Source of the DNA: Pseudoxanthomonas sp. PXM01
Lineage (GTDB): Bacteria; Pseudomonadota; Gammaproteobacteria; Xanthomonadales; Xanthomonadaceae
DNA: 64,000 nucleotides
Direction: 5' to 3'
Assembly: GCF_014851815.1 (NCBI RefSeq)
Contig: NZ_JACVAJ010000001.1
Coordinates: 1 to 64,000 of the forward strand
Shown here: in pieces, positions 13,823-26,965 of the stretch
Layout: the number at the start of each line of letters is the position of its first letter
Position numbering within the stretch: the stretch's first letter is position 1
The notes under the pieces: model-generated
Databases searched by the model: none
Seen by the model: the letters and a program-made list of their open reading frames with translations, nothing else
What the model was told of the DNA's origin: nothing
Program-made: the position numbers and the translations under genes

Positions 13823-15666
13823 GCGGCAGTCCCCAGGCGGAATTCGACGGCAAGGTCTTCGCGGCCGGCCTGAGCACCGCGCCAGGCGTGTACCGCATGT
13901 ATGCGGCCGGCGACGCGCTGCTTTATGTCGGCAAGGCCGGCGCGCTGCGCAAGCGCGTGGCCAGTTACTTCAACAGTTCGCCCAAGTCGCCGCGCATTCT
14001 CTCGATGCTGTCGCAGGTCGTGCGGATGGACGTCACCGTCACCCGCACCGAAGCCGAGGCGCTGCTGCTGGAAAACCAGCTGATCAAGTCGCTGACGCCG
14101 CGCTACAACGTGCTGCTGCGCGATGACAAGAGCTATCCCTACGTCCTGCTCACGCGAGAGGAATGGCCGCGCATCGCCTTCCATCGCGGTGCGCGCGCGA
14201 CGCCGGGCCGTTACTTCGGCCCGTATCCAAGCGTCATCGCGGTGCGCGAGACGCTGAACCTGATGCAGAAGCTGTTCCGCATCCGCAATTGCGAGGACAG
14301 CGTGTTCCGCAACCGGTCGCGGCCCTGCCTGCAGTACCAGATCGGTCGCTGCAGCGGACCGTGCGTCGGTCTGGTGCAGGAGACGGACTACGCCGAATCC
14401 GTGCGCCAGGCCACGCTGTTCCTGGACGGGCGCAGCGACGAACTGACGCGCGAGCTCGGCAGCGCGATGGAGCAGGCCAGCGCGAACCTCGAGTTCGAGC
14501 AGGCCGCCCGGCTGCGCGACCTGGTGGCCTCGATCCGCACGCTGCAGGCGCGGCAGTACGTGGACGGCCATGCGGCCGACCTCGACGTGCTGGCCTGCGC
14601 CATGCAGGGCAGCCAGGCCTGCGTGCTGCTGCTCGCCTTCCGCGACGGCCGCAACCTGGGGACGCGCACGTTCTTCCCGAAGACCAATGGGGAGAATTCG
14701 GCCGAGGAAGTCCTCGGTGCCTTCGTGTCGCAGTACTACGCCGAGCAGCCGGCGCCGCAGGAAATCGTCCTCGATCGCGAGATTCCCGACGCGGAGCTTA
14801 TCGAGCACGCGTTGGCCACTGCTGCGGGACGCAAGGTGCAGCTCAAATGGAACGTCCGCAGCGAGCGTGCGGGTTACCTTGACCTGGCCCGTCGCAACGC
14901 CGAGATCGCGCTGGTCACCGAGCTCGGCAGCCGCAACGCTCAGACCGCGCGCAGCGAAGCGCTGAAGGAACTGCTGGGCCTGCCCGAGGTGGCCAAGCGC
15001 ATCGAGTGCTTCGACATCAGCCATACGATGGGCGAGGCGACCGTCGCGTCCTGCGTCGTGTTCGATGCCAACGGTGCGGTGCGCTCGCAGTACCGTCGCT
15101 ACAACATTACCGGGATCACCCCGGGCGACGATTTCGCCGCCATGCACCAGGCCATCGAGCGGCGTTTCCGGCGCGCGGTGGAGGAGGGCGGCGTGCTGCC
15201 CGACGTGCTGCTGATCGATGGTGGTGCGGGGCAATTGGTGCAGGCACAGGCGGCGCTGGCGGACCTGGGCGTGGATGGCGTGACCCTGGTGGGCGTGGCC
15301 AAGGGTGTGGAGCGCCGGGCCGGACACGAGACGCTGGTGCTGCCCGACGGCCGCGAGCTGCGGCCAGGCGCGGCTTCGCCGGCACTGCAGTTGATCCAGC
15401 AGGTGCGCGACGAAGCGCACCGGTTCGCCATCACCGGCCATCGCGGCAAGCGGCAGAAGGCGCGCATGACCAGCAAGCTAGAGGATATCCCCGGCATCGG
15501 GCCGCGCCGGCGCGCAAGCCTGCTCAAGCATTTCGGCGGACTGGCGGGCCTGAAGGCGGCGGGTGCCGACGAGATCGCCCGCGTCGACGGGGTGAACGCC
15601 GCACTGGCCGAGCGAATCTACGCTAACCTGCACGGGCTGCCGTCCCCCGAGGCAGGAAAAGAGTAA
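13819..15666 (+). CDS. uvrC: Excinuclease ABC subunit UvrC
   Basis: 615 aa nucleotide-excision repair endonuclease that makes both incisions next to a lesion. The N-terminal GIY-YIG domain (APGVYRMYAAGDALLYVGKAG) makes the 3' cut. A UVR motif (about 205-240) binds UvrB. The RNase-H-like domain (ECFDISHTMGE; LLIDGGAGQL) makes the 5' cut, and a helix-hairpin-helix tail (DIPGIGPRRRASLLKHF) binds DNA. ATG 13819 overlaps the preceding stop. The uvrC-pgsA-tRNA order is the same as in E. coli. Confidence 0.97.
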   Translation: MSGSPQAEFDGKVFAAGLSTAPGVYRMYAAGDALLYVGKAGALRKRVASYFNSSPKSPRILSMLSQVVRMDVTVTRTEAEALLLENQLIKSLTPRYNVLLRDDKSYPYVLLTREEWPRIAFHRGARATPGRYFGPYPSVIAVRETLNLMQKLFRIRNCEDSVFRNRSRPCLQYQIGRCSGPCVGLVQETDYAESVRQATLFLDGRSDELTRELGSAMEQASANLEFEQAARLRDLVASIRTLQARQYVDGHAADLDVLACAMQGSQACVLLLAFRDGRNLGTRTFFPKTNGENSAEEVLGAFVSQYYAEQPAPQEIVLDREIPDAELIEHALATAAGRKVQLKWNVRSERAGYLDLARRNAEIALVTELGSRNAQTARSEALKELLGLPEVAKRIECFDISHTMGEATVASCVVFDANGAVRSQYRRYNITGITPGDDFAAMHQAIERRFRRAVEEGGVLPDVLLIDGGAGQLVQAQAALADLGVDGVTLVGVAKGVERRAGHETLVLPDGRELRPGAASPALQLIQQVRDEAHRFAITGHRGKRQKARMTSKLEDIPGIGPRRRASLLKHFGGLAGLKAAGADEIARVDGVNAALAERIYANLHGLPSPEAGKE

Positions 15667-15673
15667 GCCTGCG

Positions 15674-16387
<714 letters not shown>

Positions 16388-16417
16388 GTTTTTCGTCCTG
16401 AGAGGGACGGTCCACCA

Positions 16418-16440
16418 AACCCCGTTCGCGGGGTTTTGTG
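16418..16440 (+). terminator. Hairpin after tRNA-Gly 1
   Basis: AACCCCG-TTCG-CGGGGTT followed by TTGTGTTG. The stem and partial T-run look like an intrinsic terminator or a processing boundary between tRNA-Gly and tRNA-Cys. Confidence 0.6.
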
Positions 16441-16496
16441 TTGTAGGGCGCCTTGAAAACGCGTCCTGATTGCGCCAGTCTGGCGCGGTCGCCATC

Positions 16497-16570
16497 GGCC
16501 TGGTGGCAGAGTGGTTATGCAGCGGACTGCAAATCCGCGTACGCCGGTTCAATTCCGACCCAGGCCTCCA
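16497..16570 (+). tRNA. tRNA-Cys (GCA)
   Basis: 74 nt, acceptor GGCCTGG/CCAGGCC, discriminator U and encoded CCA, anticodon GCA in ACTGCAAAT, T-arm CCGGTTCAATTCCGA. It holds the same place in the cluster as E. coli cysT. Confidence 0.96.
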
Positions 16571-16598
16571 AACCAGAAGGACCACCATGTCCTTCCAC

Positions 16599-16674
<76 letters not shown>

Positions 16675-16698
16675 TACATGCTCCTCGTCGAGCACGCA

Positions 16699-16722
16699 CG
16701 AAGCCCCGCTTGCGGGGCTTCG
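16699..16722 (+). terminator. Hairpin after tRNA-Gly 2
   Basis: Perfect 11-bp stem CGAAGCCCCGC / GCGGGGCTTCG around a TT loop, followed by TCGTT. Likely intrinsic terminator with a weak T-tract, or a processing site before tRNA-Leu. Confidence 0.6.
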
Positions 16723-16788
16723 TCGTTCCTGAGGGTGCGATGTGCCGCCGCTTTCCAAGGCGGCGGGACTGAGGCAGGCTATCGCCGG

Positions 16789-16875
16789 GCCCGGATGGCG
16801 AAACTGGTAGACGCATCGGACTTAAAATCCGCCGGCCGCGAGGCCATGCCGGTTCGATTCCGGCTCCGGGCACCA
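16789..16875 (+). tRNA. tRNA-Leu (TAA)
   Basis: 87 nt with the long variable arm of class II tRNAs (CGGCCGCGAGGCCATG), acceptor GCCCGGA/TCCGGGC, anticodon TAA in CTTAAAA, encoded CCA. Corresponds to leuZ in the E. coli glyW-cysT-leuZ cluster. Confidence 0.96.
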
Positions 16876-16891
16876 CCGCGTCGCTGTCGCC

Positions 16892-17038
16892 TCAGCGGCG
16901 CTGCTTCTTCTCTTCCTCGCGCACTTTGCGGCGTACGAACAGCGCAACGAAGACGCTGATCCCCACCATGACGATGCTGCCCCCGATGGCCAGCCAGCCC
17001 ACCGGCTCCATCAGGATCTCGCGCAGGATCGGATGCAT
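16892..17038 (-). CDS. Small single-span membrane protein
   Basis: 48 aa from ATG 17038, chosen because GGGGAG lies about eight bases upstream; a longer in-frame start at 17086 lacks this. One hydrophobic helix (WLAIGGSIVMVGISVFVALFV) is followed by a basic tail RRKVREEEKKQRR. It resembles the short DUF3149-type membrane proteins of proteobacteria, but I cannot confirm the family. It lies convergent to the tRNA cluster. Confidence 0.65.
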   Translation of the reverse strand: MHPILREILMEPVGWLAIGGSIVMVGISVFVALFVRRKVREEEKKQRR

Positions 17039-17193
17039 GTCGTGTTCTCCCCGTTTGTGGTGGCGCCAAACTCGCATCGTGTGCATCGAGCGGCATTGAT
17101 CCGGATCAACCGTGCAATGGCGACCCGAAGGCGCTGCGGCGTGCGGTCGCAGGGCATGGCTTAGAATCCACGCTGGCCCACGGGAGACTGCCG

Positions 17194-18816
17194 ATGCAGC
17201 GTTACCTCGCCTACGCCGCCAGCATCATGTTGGCTTTCGCTTCATTGCTGCTGGCCCCGGCGTGGCCTGCCGCGTGGTGGGGTGTCGTCGCTTTCGGTGC
17301 GCTGGCGCTGCTCGGGACCTGGGACGTACTGCAGACGCGCAGCACGCTGCGCCGCAACTATCCGGTGCTGGCGCATTTCCGTTATGGACTGGAGTCGGTC
17401 GGTCCCGAGATCCGTCAGTACTTCATCGAAGGCGATACGGCGGAAGTGCCGTTCTCGCGACAGCAGCGGGCGCTGGTGTACCAGCGTGCGAAGGGCGTCA
17501 GCGACGTGGTGCCGTTCGGCAGCCAGCAGGACGTCTATGGCGTGGACTACGAATGGATCAACCATTCGATGGCGCCCGCCAGCGTGGATTCGCATGACTT
17601 CCGCGTGGTGATCGGTGCGGGCACGGCGCAGCCGTATTCGGCCAGCGTGTTCAATATCTCGGCGATGAGTTTCGGTTCGCTGTCGGCCAACGCGGTGCGC
17701 GCACTGAACGAAGGAGCGCGGCGCGGCAACTTCTACCACGACACGGGCGAGGGCTCGATTTCGTCGTACCACCGCGAGAAGGGCGGTGACCTGGTGTGGG
17801 AAATCGGCTCCGGCTACTTCGGGTGCCGTGACGACCAGGGGCGTTTCAGCGAGGAACGCTTCATCGAGAACGCGCACTCGCCGCAGGTGAAGATGATCGA
17901 ACTGAAGCTGTCTCAGGGCGCCAAGCCCGGCCACGGCGGCGTGCTGCCGGCCGCCAAGGTCAGCGCGGAAATCGCGGTGACCCGCGGCGTGCCGATGGGG
18001 CACGACTGCGTGTCGCCGGCGAAGCATTCGGCGTTCTCCACGCCGGTCGAACTGCTGAAGTTCGTCGCCAGATTGCGCGAGCTGTCGGGCGGCAAGCCGA
18101 CCGGCTTCAAGCTGGCGATCGGGCACCCGTGGGAATGGTTCGGCATCGCCAAGGCCATGCACGAGACCGGGCTGCTGCCGGACTTCATCGTGGTGGATGG
18201 CGCGGAAGGTGGCACGGGTGCCGCGCCGGCCGAGTTCATCGATCACGTAGGCGTGCCGATGCACGAGGCGTTGTTGCTGGTCCACAACACGCTGGTGGGC
18301 CTGGGCCTGCGTGACCGTATCCGGATCGGTGCGGCCGGCAGGATCATCAGCGCCTTCGACATCGCCCGCACGATGGCGATGGGGGCCGACTGGTGCAACG
18401 CCGCCCGCGGCTTCATGTTCGCGCTGGGATGTATCCAGGCGCAAAGCTGCCACAACGACCGCTGCCCGACCGGCGTCGCCACCCAGAATCCCAAGCGCTG
18501 GAATCACCTGGACGTGCCCGACAAGTCCGTGCGCGTGCAGCAGTTCCACGACAACACGCTCAAGGCGCTGCGCGACATGCTGTGCGCGGCAGGGCTGGAG
18601 CATCCGCAGCAGGTGGGCCCTGAACACATCCTGCGGCGGGTGTCGCCGATCGAGGTGCGTTCGCTGTCCGCGCTGTACAAGTTCCTGGAGCCTGGCGAAC
18701 TGCTGGACCGTGTGCCGTCGCACGCGGTGTTCCGCGACTTCTGGCCGGAGGCGCGCAGCGACGCATTCGCGCCGCCACGGCGGGTCAGCGCCCTGTGCGA
18801 CACCAAGGACCGCTGA
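17194..18816 (+). CDS. FMN-binding glutamate synthase-family protein
   Basis: 540 aa. Two N-terminal membrane helices (about 5-50) precede a GltB-like central/FMN barrel domain, seen in ISAMSFGSLSANAVRALNEGA, HGGVLPAAKVSAEIA, VDGAEGGTGAAPAEF and the cysteine cluster CIQAQSCHNDRCPTG that would carry an iron-sulfur centre. It lacks the amidotransferase domain of true glutamate synthase. Proteins of this type are common in proteobacteria and their substrate is unclear. It is a single gene between a small membrane protein and tRNA-Val. Confidence 0.9.
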   Translation: MQRYLAYAASIMLAFASLLLAPAWPAAWWGVVAFGALALLGTWDVLQTRSTLRRNYPVLAHFRYGLESVGPEIRQYFIEGDTAEVPFSRQQRALVYQRAKGVSDVVPFGSQQDVYGVDYEWINHSMAPASVDSHDFRVVIGAGTAQPYSASVFNISAMSFGSLSANAVRALNEGARRGNFYHDTGEGSISSYHREKGGDLVWEIGSGYFGCRDDQGRFSEERFIENAHSPQVKMIELKLSQGAKPGHGGVLPAAKVSAEIAVTRGVPMGHDCVSPAKHSAFSTPVELLKFVARLRELSGGKPTGFKLAIGHPWEWFGIAKAMHETGLLPDFIVVDGAEGGTGAAPAEFIDHVGVPMHEALLLVHNTLVGLGLRDRIRIGAAGRIISAFDIARTMAMGADWCNAARGFMFALGCIQAQSCHNDRCPTGVATQNPKRWNHLDVPDKSVRVQQFHDNTLKALRDMLCAAGLEHPQQVGPEHILRRVSPIEVRSLSALYKFLEPGELLDRVPSHAVFRDFWPEARSDAFAPPRRVSALCDTKDR

Positions 18817-18875
18817 CCGGTGATGCGTTGACCCGCCCCCCGGTCCACGGCTATCATTCGCGCCCCGATGATTTC

Positions 18876-18950
18876 GGGCGGTTAGCTCAGCGGTAGAGCA
18901 CTGCTTTCACACGGCAGGGGTCACAAGTTCGAAACTTGTACCGCCCACCA
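18876..18950 (+). tRNA. tRNA-Val (CAC)
   Basis: 75 nt with encoded CCA, acceptor GGGCGGT/ACCGCCC, anticodon CAC in TTCACAC, T-arm CAAGTTCGAAACTTG. Followed by a clear terminator. Confidence 0.96.
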
Positions 18951-18962
18951 GTTCCAGCGAGA

Positions 18963-18987
18963 AGCCCGGCCTTGGCCGGGCTTTTTC
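18963..18987 (+). terminator. Rho-independent terminator of tRNA-Val
   Basis: AGCCCGGCC-TT-GGCCGGGCT followed by TTTT: a strong GC stem with a T-run, 13 bases after the tRNA. Confidence 0.88.
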
Positions 18988-19113
18988 GCGTCTGGAGCCC
19001 GGGTGGCCGGAGACCGGTCGGGGGCGATGCCTGCGGTCATCCGCCGCGGGTTCCGATCAGGGGCTTAAGTGCTTGTTTCTCGGGCCGAAACGGCCCGGCC
19101 AGCGTGGCCGCTG

Positions 19114-19122
19114 TGATACACT
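19114..19122 (+). promoter_or_regulatory. Possible extended -10 promoter of gyrA
   Basis: TG-A-TACACT, 119 bases before the gyrA ATG, fits an extended -10. No good -35 hexamer stands upstream. The 290 bases between tRNA-Val and gyrA otherwise hold the tRNA terminator and nothing else I can name. Confidence 0.35.
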
Positions 19123-19240
19123 CGGCAGGCTGCAGAACCCGCCGGAATCCCCGCCTGTCGCTGCCTCGCCGGCCCCCGCCGGCTAGGCCCGTTTTGGCCG
19201 CGATTCCGGCCCGAGACAACCTGAGAAACACGGAACCCGA

Positions 19241-21931
<2,691 letters not shown>

Positions 21932-22024
21932 CGGTCGACTCGCATGAAAGCGTGTGGGGTGTGACCCCGCCGCTTTCATCCCTGCGTTCTATACTGCCGA
22001 TACGACCACGGCAGGGAACGGCAC

Positions 22025-25000
22025 ATGGGATCGGTACGTCGGAATTCGAAGAGCGCGCGCAGCCACTGGATGCGCGCGTTTTTTATTGGCCTGATCGCGG
22101 CGGCGGCGCTAACCGGCTGCAAGCGCAACGAGTCCGGGCAGCTGCCTGAAGCGAGTGGCGATCCCATCAAGGCGCAGGCTGCCAAGGTGGAAGGCTTCGC
22201 CCTGGTCGGTGCCTTTCCCGACCAGCATGACGGCGACCTCGCCATCGCGCTGGAATTCAGCCGGCCGCTGGTGAGTTCGCAGGACTTCGACACGCTGCTG
22301 GTGGTAAAGGACGCCAACGGCGCCGCCGTGAAGGGCAGCTGGGTGCTCGACGACAAGGGCCTGGTGCTGCGCTTCCCGTCGGTGGAGGCTGCCAAGGATT
22401 ACGAGGTCACGCTGAAGGCCGGCCTGTCCGCCGCCGACGGCACGCGCCTGGGCAAGGACGAGACCCGCAAGGTGCATACCGGCGAACTCGACCCGGCGGT
22501 CGGCTTCGCCTCGCAGGGCAGCGTACTGCCGGCGCGCGAGAGTCGGGGCTTGCCGGTGGTGTCGATCAATGTGCCGGAAGTGGACGTGGAGTTCCTGCGC
22601 GTCACCCAGAAACAATTGCCGAAGTTCTTCGCCGAGTACCAGCGCGGCGGCCGCCGCGGCAGCTGGGATCTCGACAGCGAGTACGGCGACAGCACGCCGC
22701 TGGGCAAGCTGGCCGAACCGGTCTACCTCAACCGCTTCGTGCTGGGCGGCAAGCCCAACGAGCGCATGCTGACCTACCTGCCGATCCAGGACATCCGCGA
22801 ACTGCAGGACCCGGGTCTGTACTTCGCGGTGATGAAGCGCACCGGCAAGTTCGCCGGGGAGTTCGAGACCGCCTTCTTCACTGTCAGCGACATCGGCCTG
22901 CACACGCGCGCGTACAAGGACAAGCTGTTCGTCCATACCGCGTCGCTGCAGGATGGATCCGCCACCGGCAGCGTCGAACTGAAGGTGCTCGACGCACGCG
23001 GCGAAGCCATCCTGAGCGGCAAGACGGACGGCAACGGCAATGCGCTGCTGAACTACACGCTGGACGCCGGCCACGTGCTGGTCGCCACGCGCGGCAAGGA
23101 CGTGTCGATGCTGCCGTTCAACCAGCCGGCGCTCGACCTGTCCGAGTTCGCCGTCGCCGGCCGTGAGCAGGCGTGGTTCGACGTGTTCGCCTGGTCGGGC
23201 CGCGACCTGTACCGCCCCGGCGAGACGGTGCGCATCTCCGCGCTGCTGCGCGACAACGACGGCAAGCCGGTCCCGGCGCCGAAGCAGGGCGGTGGCCAGC
23301 CGGTGTTCCTGCGCCTGAAGCAGCCGGACGGCAAGGTGTTCCGCGAAACGCGCCTGCAGCCGGGTGCGCAGGGTTACTTCAGTTTCGAACAGGCGATCCC
23401 GGTGGAGGCCCCCACGGGCCGCTGGCAGGTCGAGTTCCGCACCGATCCGGCGAGCAAGGAAGCGGTGCAGGGCATGACGCTGCGCATCGAGGAGTTCCTG
23501 CCCGAGCGCATGAAGCTGGACCTGGACGCGTCGCCGGTACTGAAGCCGGGACAGCCGCTGAAGCTCAAGGCGACGGCCGCCTACCTGTATGGCGCACCCG
23601 CCAGTGGCAACCGCTTCACCGCCAAGCTGGCGGTGGCGGTGGAACAGCATCCGCTGGAGCAGTTGCCGGGCTACTTCTTCGGCGACCCGACGATGGAGTT
23701 GCCGAAGGAAGCCAAGGACGTCATCGACACCACGCTCGCCGACAGCGGCGTGCTGGAAGAAGAGATCGCGCTGCCGGCGGAAGCCAAGCCGCGCAGCCCG
23801 ATCGCCGCGATCGTCTCCGGCAGCGTCTACGAGACCGGCGGACGCACGGTCAACCGCACGCTGAAGCGCGTGCTGTGGCCGGCCGACGCGCTGGTCGGCA
23901 TCCGCCCGCTGTTCGACGACAAGGACGGCGCCGATGCCAACGCCAATGCCGGCTTCGAAGTGGTGCGCATGGACGCCGCCGGCAAGCCGCAGCCCGGCAA
24001 GGGGCTGAAGGCCACGCTGGTGCGCGAGCTTCGCGATTACCACTGGAACCATTCGGACGATGGCGGCTGGGACTACGACTTCACCCGCCGCTTCGAGAAC
24101 AAGGACACGCGCACGATCGATGTGGGGACCGGCGCGTCGAAGATCGATTTCCCGGTGGAATGGGGCGAGTACCGGCTGGATGTGTTCGATCCGGCCACCG
24201 GCCTGACCACGCGCTACCCGTTCCGTGCGGGCTGGAGCTGGGATGACCAGAATCGCGGGCTGGATGCGCGCCCCGACAAGGTCAAGCTGTCGCTCGACAG
24301 GACCGGCTACAAGGCGGGCGACACGCTGAAGGTCACCGTCACCCCGCCGCATGCCGGCAAGGGCCTGCTGATGGTCGAGAGCGACCGCATGCTGTACGTG
24401 CAGGCGATCGACGCCAAGCCCGGCAGCACGTTCTCGATTCCTGTCACCAAGGACTGGGAGCGGCACGACGTCTACGTCACCGCGCTCGTGTTCCGCGGCG
24501 GCTCGGCACCCAGCAAGATCACGCCGGCGCGCGCCGTCGGCGTGGCGCACGTGCCGATGGACCGTCGCGACCGTCGCGTCGCCGTCGGCCTGTCGGTGCC
24601 CAAGCAGATGCGTCCCGAGCAGAACCTGCCGGTCACCGTCAGCGTGCCCGAACTCGCGGGCCAGACGGCGCACGTCACCGTGTCCGCGGTGGACGTGGGC
24701 ATCCTCAACATCACCCGTTTCCCGGTGCCGGATGCCAATGCACAGTTCTTCGCGCAGCGTCGGCTGGGCGTGGATGCCTACGACATCTATGGCCGCGTGA
24801 TCGAGAGTTTCGAGGGCGGCAGCGCGAAGATGCGTTTCGGCGGCGACATGGCGCTGGCGGCCCTGCCGCAGGCGAAGCGGCCGACCTCGCGTGTGCAGAC
24901 CGTCGACCTGTTCTCCGGTCCGGTGAAGCTGGACGGCAAGGGCAATGCACGCGTCGCGCTGAAGGTGCCGGATTTCAACGGCACGCTGCGCGTGTCGGCG

Positions 25001-26965
25001 CTGGTGTATTCGGATACACGCTACGGCAATCGTGACCGCGAGACCGTCGTGCGCGCGCCGATCGTGGCCGAGGCCAGCCTGCCGCGCGTGCTGGCACCGG
25101 GCGACAGGAGCACGGTGACGCTCGACGTGCAGAACTTCACCGGCAAGGCCGGTGCGTTCAAGGTGCTGGTGAACGGCGGAGGTCCGCTGAATATCGGTGA
25201 AGGCAGCAAGACCGCCGATCTGTCGGTGGATGCCAAGCGTACGCTGACGTTCCCGATCACCGCGGGCGAGGGCTACACCACCGCGCAGGTGCGCGTACGC
25301 GTCGAGGGCAACGGCTTCAAGGTCGACCGCCGCTACGACGTGCCGGTGCGTGCGGGCTGGCCGGCGGTGTTGCGCTCGCGCACGCAGGTACTGGACAGCC
25401 TGGGGCCCGTGGAGATGGGGGCGGGCTTTGCCGACGGCTTGATGCCGGGCTCGGTGACCGCACGCATGACGGTCAGCGCGCTGCCGCCGATTCCGTTCGC
25501 CAGCGCGCTGAAGGGCGCCCTGGAGTATCCGTACGGCTGCGCCGAGCAGACCACCAGCAAGGGCTACGCCGCGCTGGAACTGGACGACGCCACGGCGAAG
25601 CTGCTCGGTATCGATGGACTGGAGGTGAAGAAGCGCCGCGAACGCATGGAAGGCGCCTTCGGGCGGCTGGCCTCGATGCAGGTGGCCAACGGCCACTTCT
25701 CGATGTGGGGCGACGACGACTACGTCAATCCGGGCCTGACGCCGTACATCGCCGAGTTCCTGCTGGATGCGCGCGAAGGTGGCTTCGCGGTGCCGGATAC
25801 GGTGCTGCAGAAGGCGCTGACCCGTCTCAACGAGGATCTGCTGGCGGGTGGCGCGCAGTTCTACGGTTACGACCGGCGAGACCACCTCAAGTTCGCCAAC
25901 CAGGCCTATGCCGGCTACGTGCTCGCACGCGTCAACCGCGCGCCGCTCGGCACGCTGCGCGCGCTGTACGACAACGAACGCGGCAAGACGCTCACCGGCC
26001 TGCCGCTGGTGCACCTGGGTATCGCGTTGACGCTGCAGGGGGACAGGACCCGCGGCGCGAAGGCGATCGCCGAAGGCTTCGCCAAGACCGGCGACCGTCC
26101 GGAATACCTGGGCGACTACGGCACACGCCTGCGCGACGATGCGCTGATGATCGCGCTGGTGCACGAGCGCAAGCTGGCCAAGCCCGAGTACGACCGCCGT
26201 GCGATCTCGCTGGGCCGCGAGCTGGATGCCCGCCGCAACAGCGGCTGGATGTGGCTGAGCACGCAGGAGCAGGTCGCGCTCGCTCGCCTGGGCAAGGCGC
26301 TGATGGTCGACCAGAAGAAGCTGGTGTCCGGCCAGTGGAGCATCGGCGGCGATGCCGAGGCGATCGCGCCGGTGCGGCTGTTCGGCCGCAGCGTCGACCA
26401 TGCGGCACTGGCACGTGGCCTGCGTTTCACGCCGGAAGGTTCGCCGCCGCTGTACGCGTCGCTGGACGTGGCCGGCATTCCGCGCAGCGCGCCGGCACCG
26501 GACGATCGCCAGATCGGCATCGAGCGCCGCTACTACACGACCGATGGCCAGGAGTGGAAGGGCGGCACGCTGAAGGAAGGCGAGGCGCTGATCGTTCGCG
26601 TGGGCATCACCGCCAACGTCGCGATCCCGGATGCGCTGTTCACCGACCTGTTGCCGGCCGGACTGGAGATCGAGAACTTCAATCTCGGCGACGCCAAGCA
26701 GTGGGCGGAAGTCGTGGTAGACGGCATCGCGATCAGCGATCGTGGCGGCGCGGCGGACGTGAAGCACGAGGAGTTCCGCGACGATCGATATGTCGCGGCG
26801 CTGAAACTGGATCGCCGCAACACGGCCAAGCTGTTCTATCTGGTGCGGGCGGTAACGCCGGGCACGTACACGGTGCCGCCCTCGCTGGTGGAGGACATGT
26901 ACCGCCCGGATATCCGTGGCGTCGGCAGGGCCTCGCCGGCGACGATCACGGTGGTGCAGCCGTGA
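22025..26965 (+). CDS. Bacterial alpha-2-macroglobulin lipoprotein
   Basis: 1646 aa periplasmic lipoprotein thought to trap proteases that enter through damaged envelopes. An N-terminal signal with lipobox LTGC (C32) is followed by the macroglobulin-like domains, an MG2-type segment with VFAWSGRDLYRPGE near residue 390-400, and the thioester motif GCAEQ with C1172 and Q1175. It is therefore of the thioester-bearing type (E. coli YfhM-like), not the thioester-less YfaS type. It is followed by a small periplasmic gene and pbpC; the yfhM-pbpC link is well known and couples protease defence to cell-wall repair. Confidence 0.95.
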   Translation: MGSVRRNSKSARSHWMRAFFIGLIAAAALTGCKRNESGQLPEASGDPIKAQAAKVEGFALVGAFPDQHDGDLAIALEFSRPLVSSQDFDTLLVVKDANGAAVKGSWVLDDKGLVLRFPSVEAAKDYEVTLKAGLSAADGTRLGKDETRKVHTGELDPAVGFASQGSVLPARESRGLPVVSINVPEVDVEFLRVTQKQLPKFFAEYQRGGRRGSWDLDSEYGDSTPLGKLAEPVYLNRFVLGGKPNERMLTYLPIQDIRELQDPGLYFAVMKRTGKFAGEFETAFFTVSDIGLHTRAYKDKLFVHTASLQDGSATGSVELKVLDARGEAILSGKTDGNGNALLNYTLDAGHVLVATRGKDVSMLPFNQPALDLSEFAVAGREQAWFDVFAWSGRDLYRPGETVRISALLRDNDGKPVPAPKQGGGQPVFLRLKQPDGKVFRETRLQPGAQGYFSFEQAIPVEAPTGRWQVEFRTDPASKEAVQGMTLRIEEFLPERMKLDLDASPVLKPGQPLKLKATAAYLYGAPASGNRFTAKLAVAVEQHPLEQLPGYFFGDPTMELPKEAKDVIDTTLADSGVLEEEIALPAEAKPRSPIAAIVSGSVYETGGRTVNRTLKRVLWPADALVGIRPLFDDKDGADANANAGFEVVRMDAAGKPQPGKGLKATLVRELRDYHWNHSDDGGWDYDFTRRFENKDTRTIDVGTGASKIDFPVEWGEYRLDVFDPATGLTTRYPFRAGWSWDDQNRGLDARPDKVKLSLDRTGYKAGDTLKVTVTPPHAGKGLLMVESDRMLYVQAIDAKPGSTFSIPVTKDWERHDVYVTALVFRGGSAPSKITPARAVGVAHVPMDRRDRRVAVGLSVPKQMRPEQNLPVTVSVPELAGQTAHVTVSAVDVGILNITRFPVPDANAQFFAQRRLGVDAYDIYGRVIESFEGGSAKMRFGGDMALAALPQAKRPTSRVQTVDLFSGPVKLDGKGNARVALKVPDFNGTLRVSALVYSDTRYGNRDRETVVRAPIVAEASLPRVLAPGDRSTVTLDVQNFTGKAGAFKVLVNGGGPLNIGEGSKTADLSVDAKRTLTFPITAGEGYTTAQVRVRVEGNGFKVDRRYDVPVRAGWPAVLRSRTQVLDSLGPVEMGAGFADGLMPGSVTARMTVSALPPIPFASALKGALEYPYGCAEQTTSKGYAALELDDATAKLLGIDGLEVKKRRERMEGAFGRLASMQVANGHFSMWGDDDYVNPGLTPYIAEFLLDAREGGFAVPDTVLQKALTRLNEDLLAGGAQFYGYDRRDHLKFANQAYAGYVLARVNRAPLGTLRALYDNERGKTLTGLPLVHLGIALTLQGDRTRGAKAIAEGFAKTGDRPEYLGDYGTRLRDDALMIALVHERKLAKPEYDRRAISLGRELDARRNSGWMWLSTQEQVALARLGKALMVDQKKLVSGQWSIGGDAEAIAPVRLFGRSVDHAALARGLRFTPEGSPPLYASLDVAGIPRSAPAPDDRQIGIERRYYTTDGQEWKGGTLKEGEALIVRVGITANVAIPDALFTDLLPAGLEIENFNLGDAKQWAEVVVDGIAISDRGGAADVKHEEFRDDRYVAALKLDRRNTAKLFYLVRAVTPGTYTVPPSLVEDMYRPDIRGVGRASPATITVVQP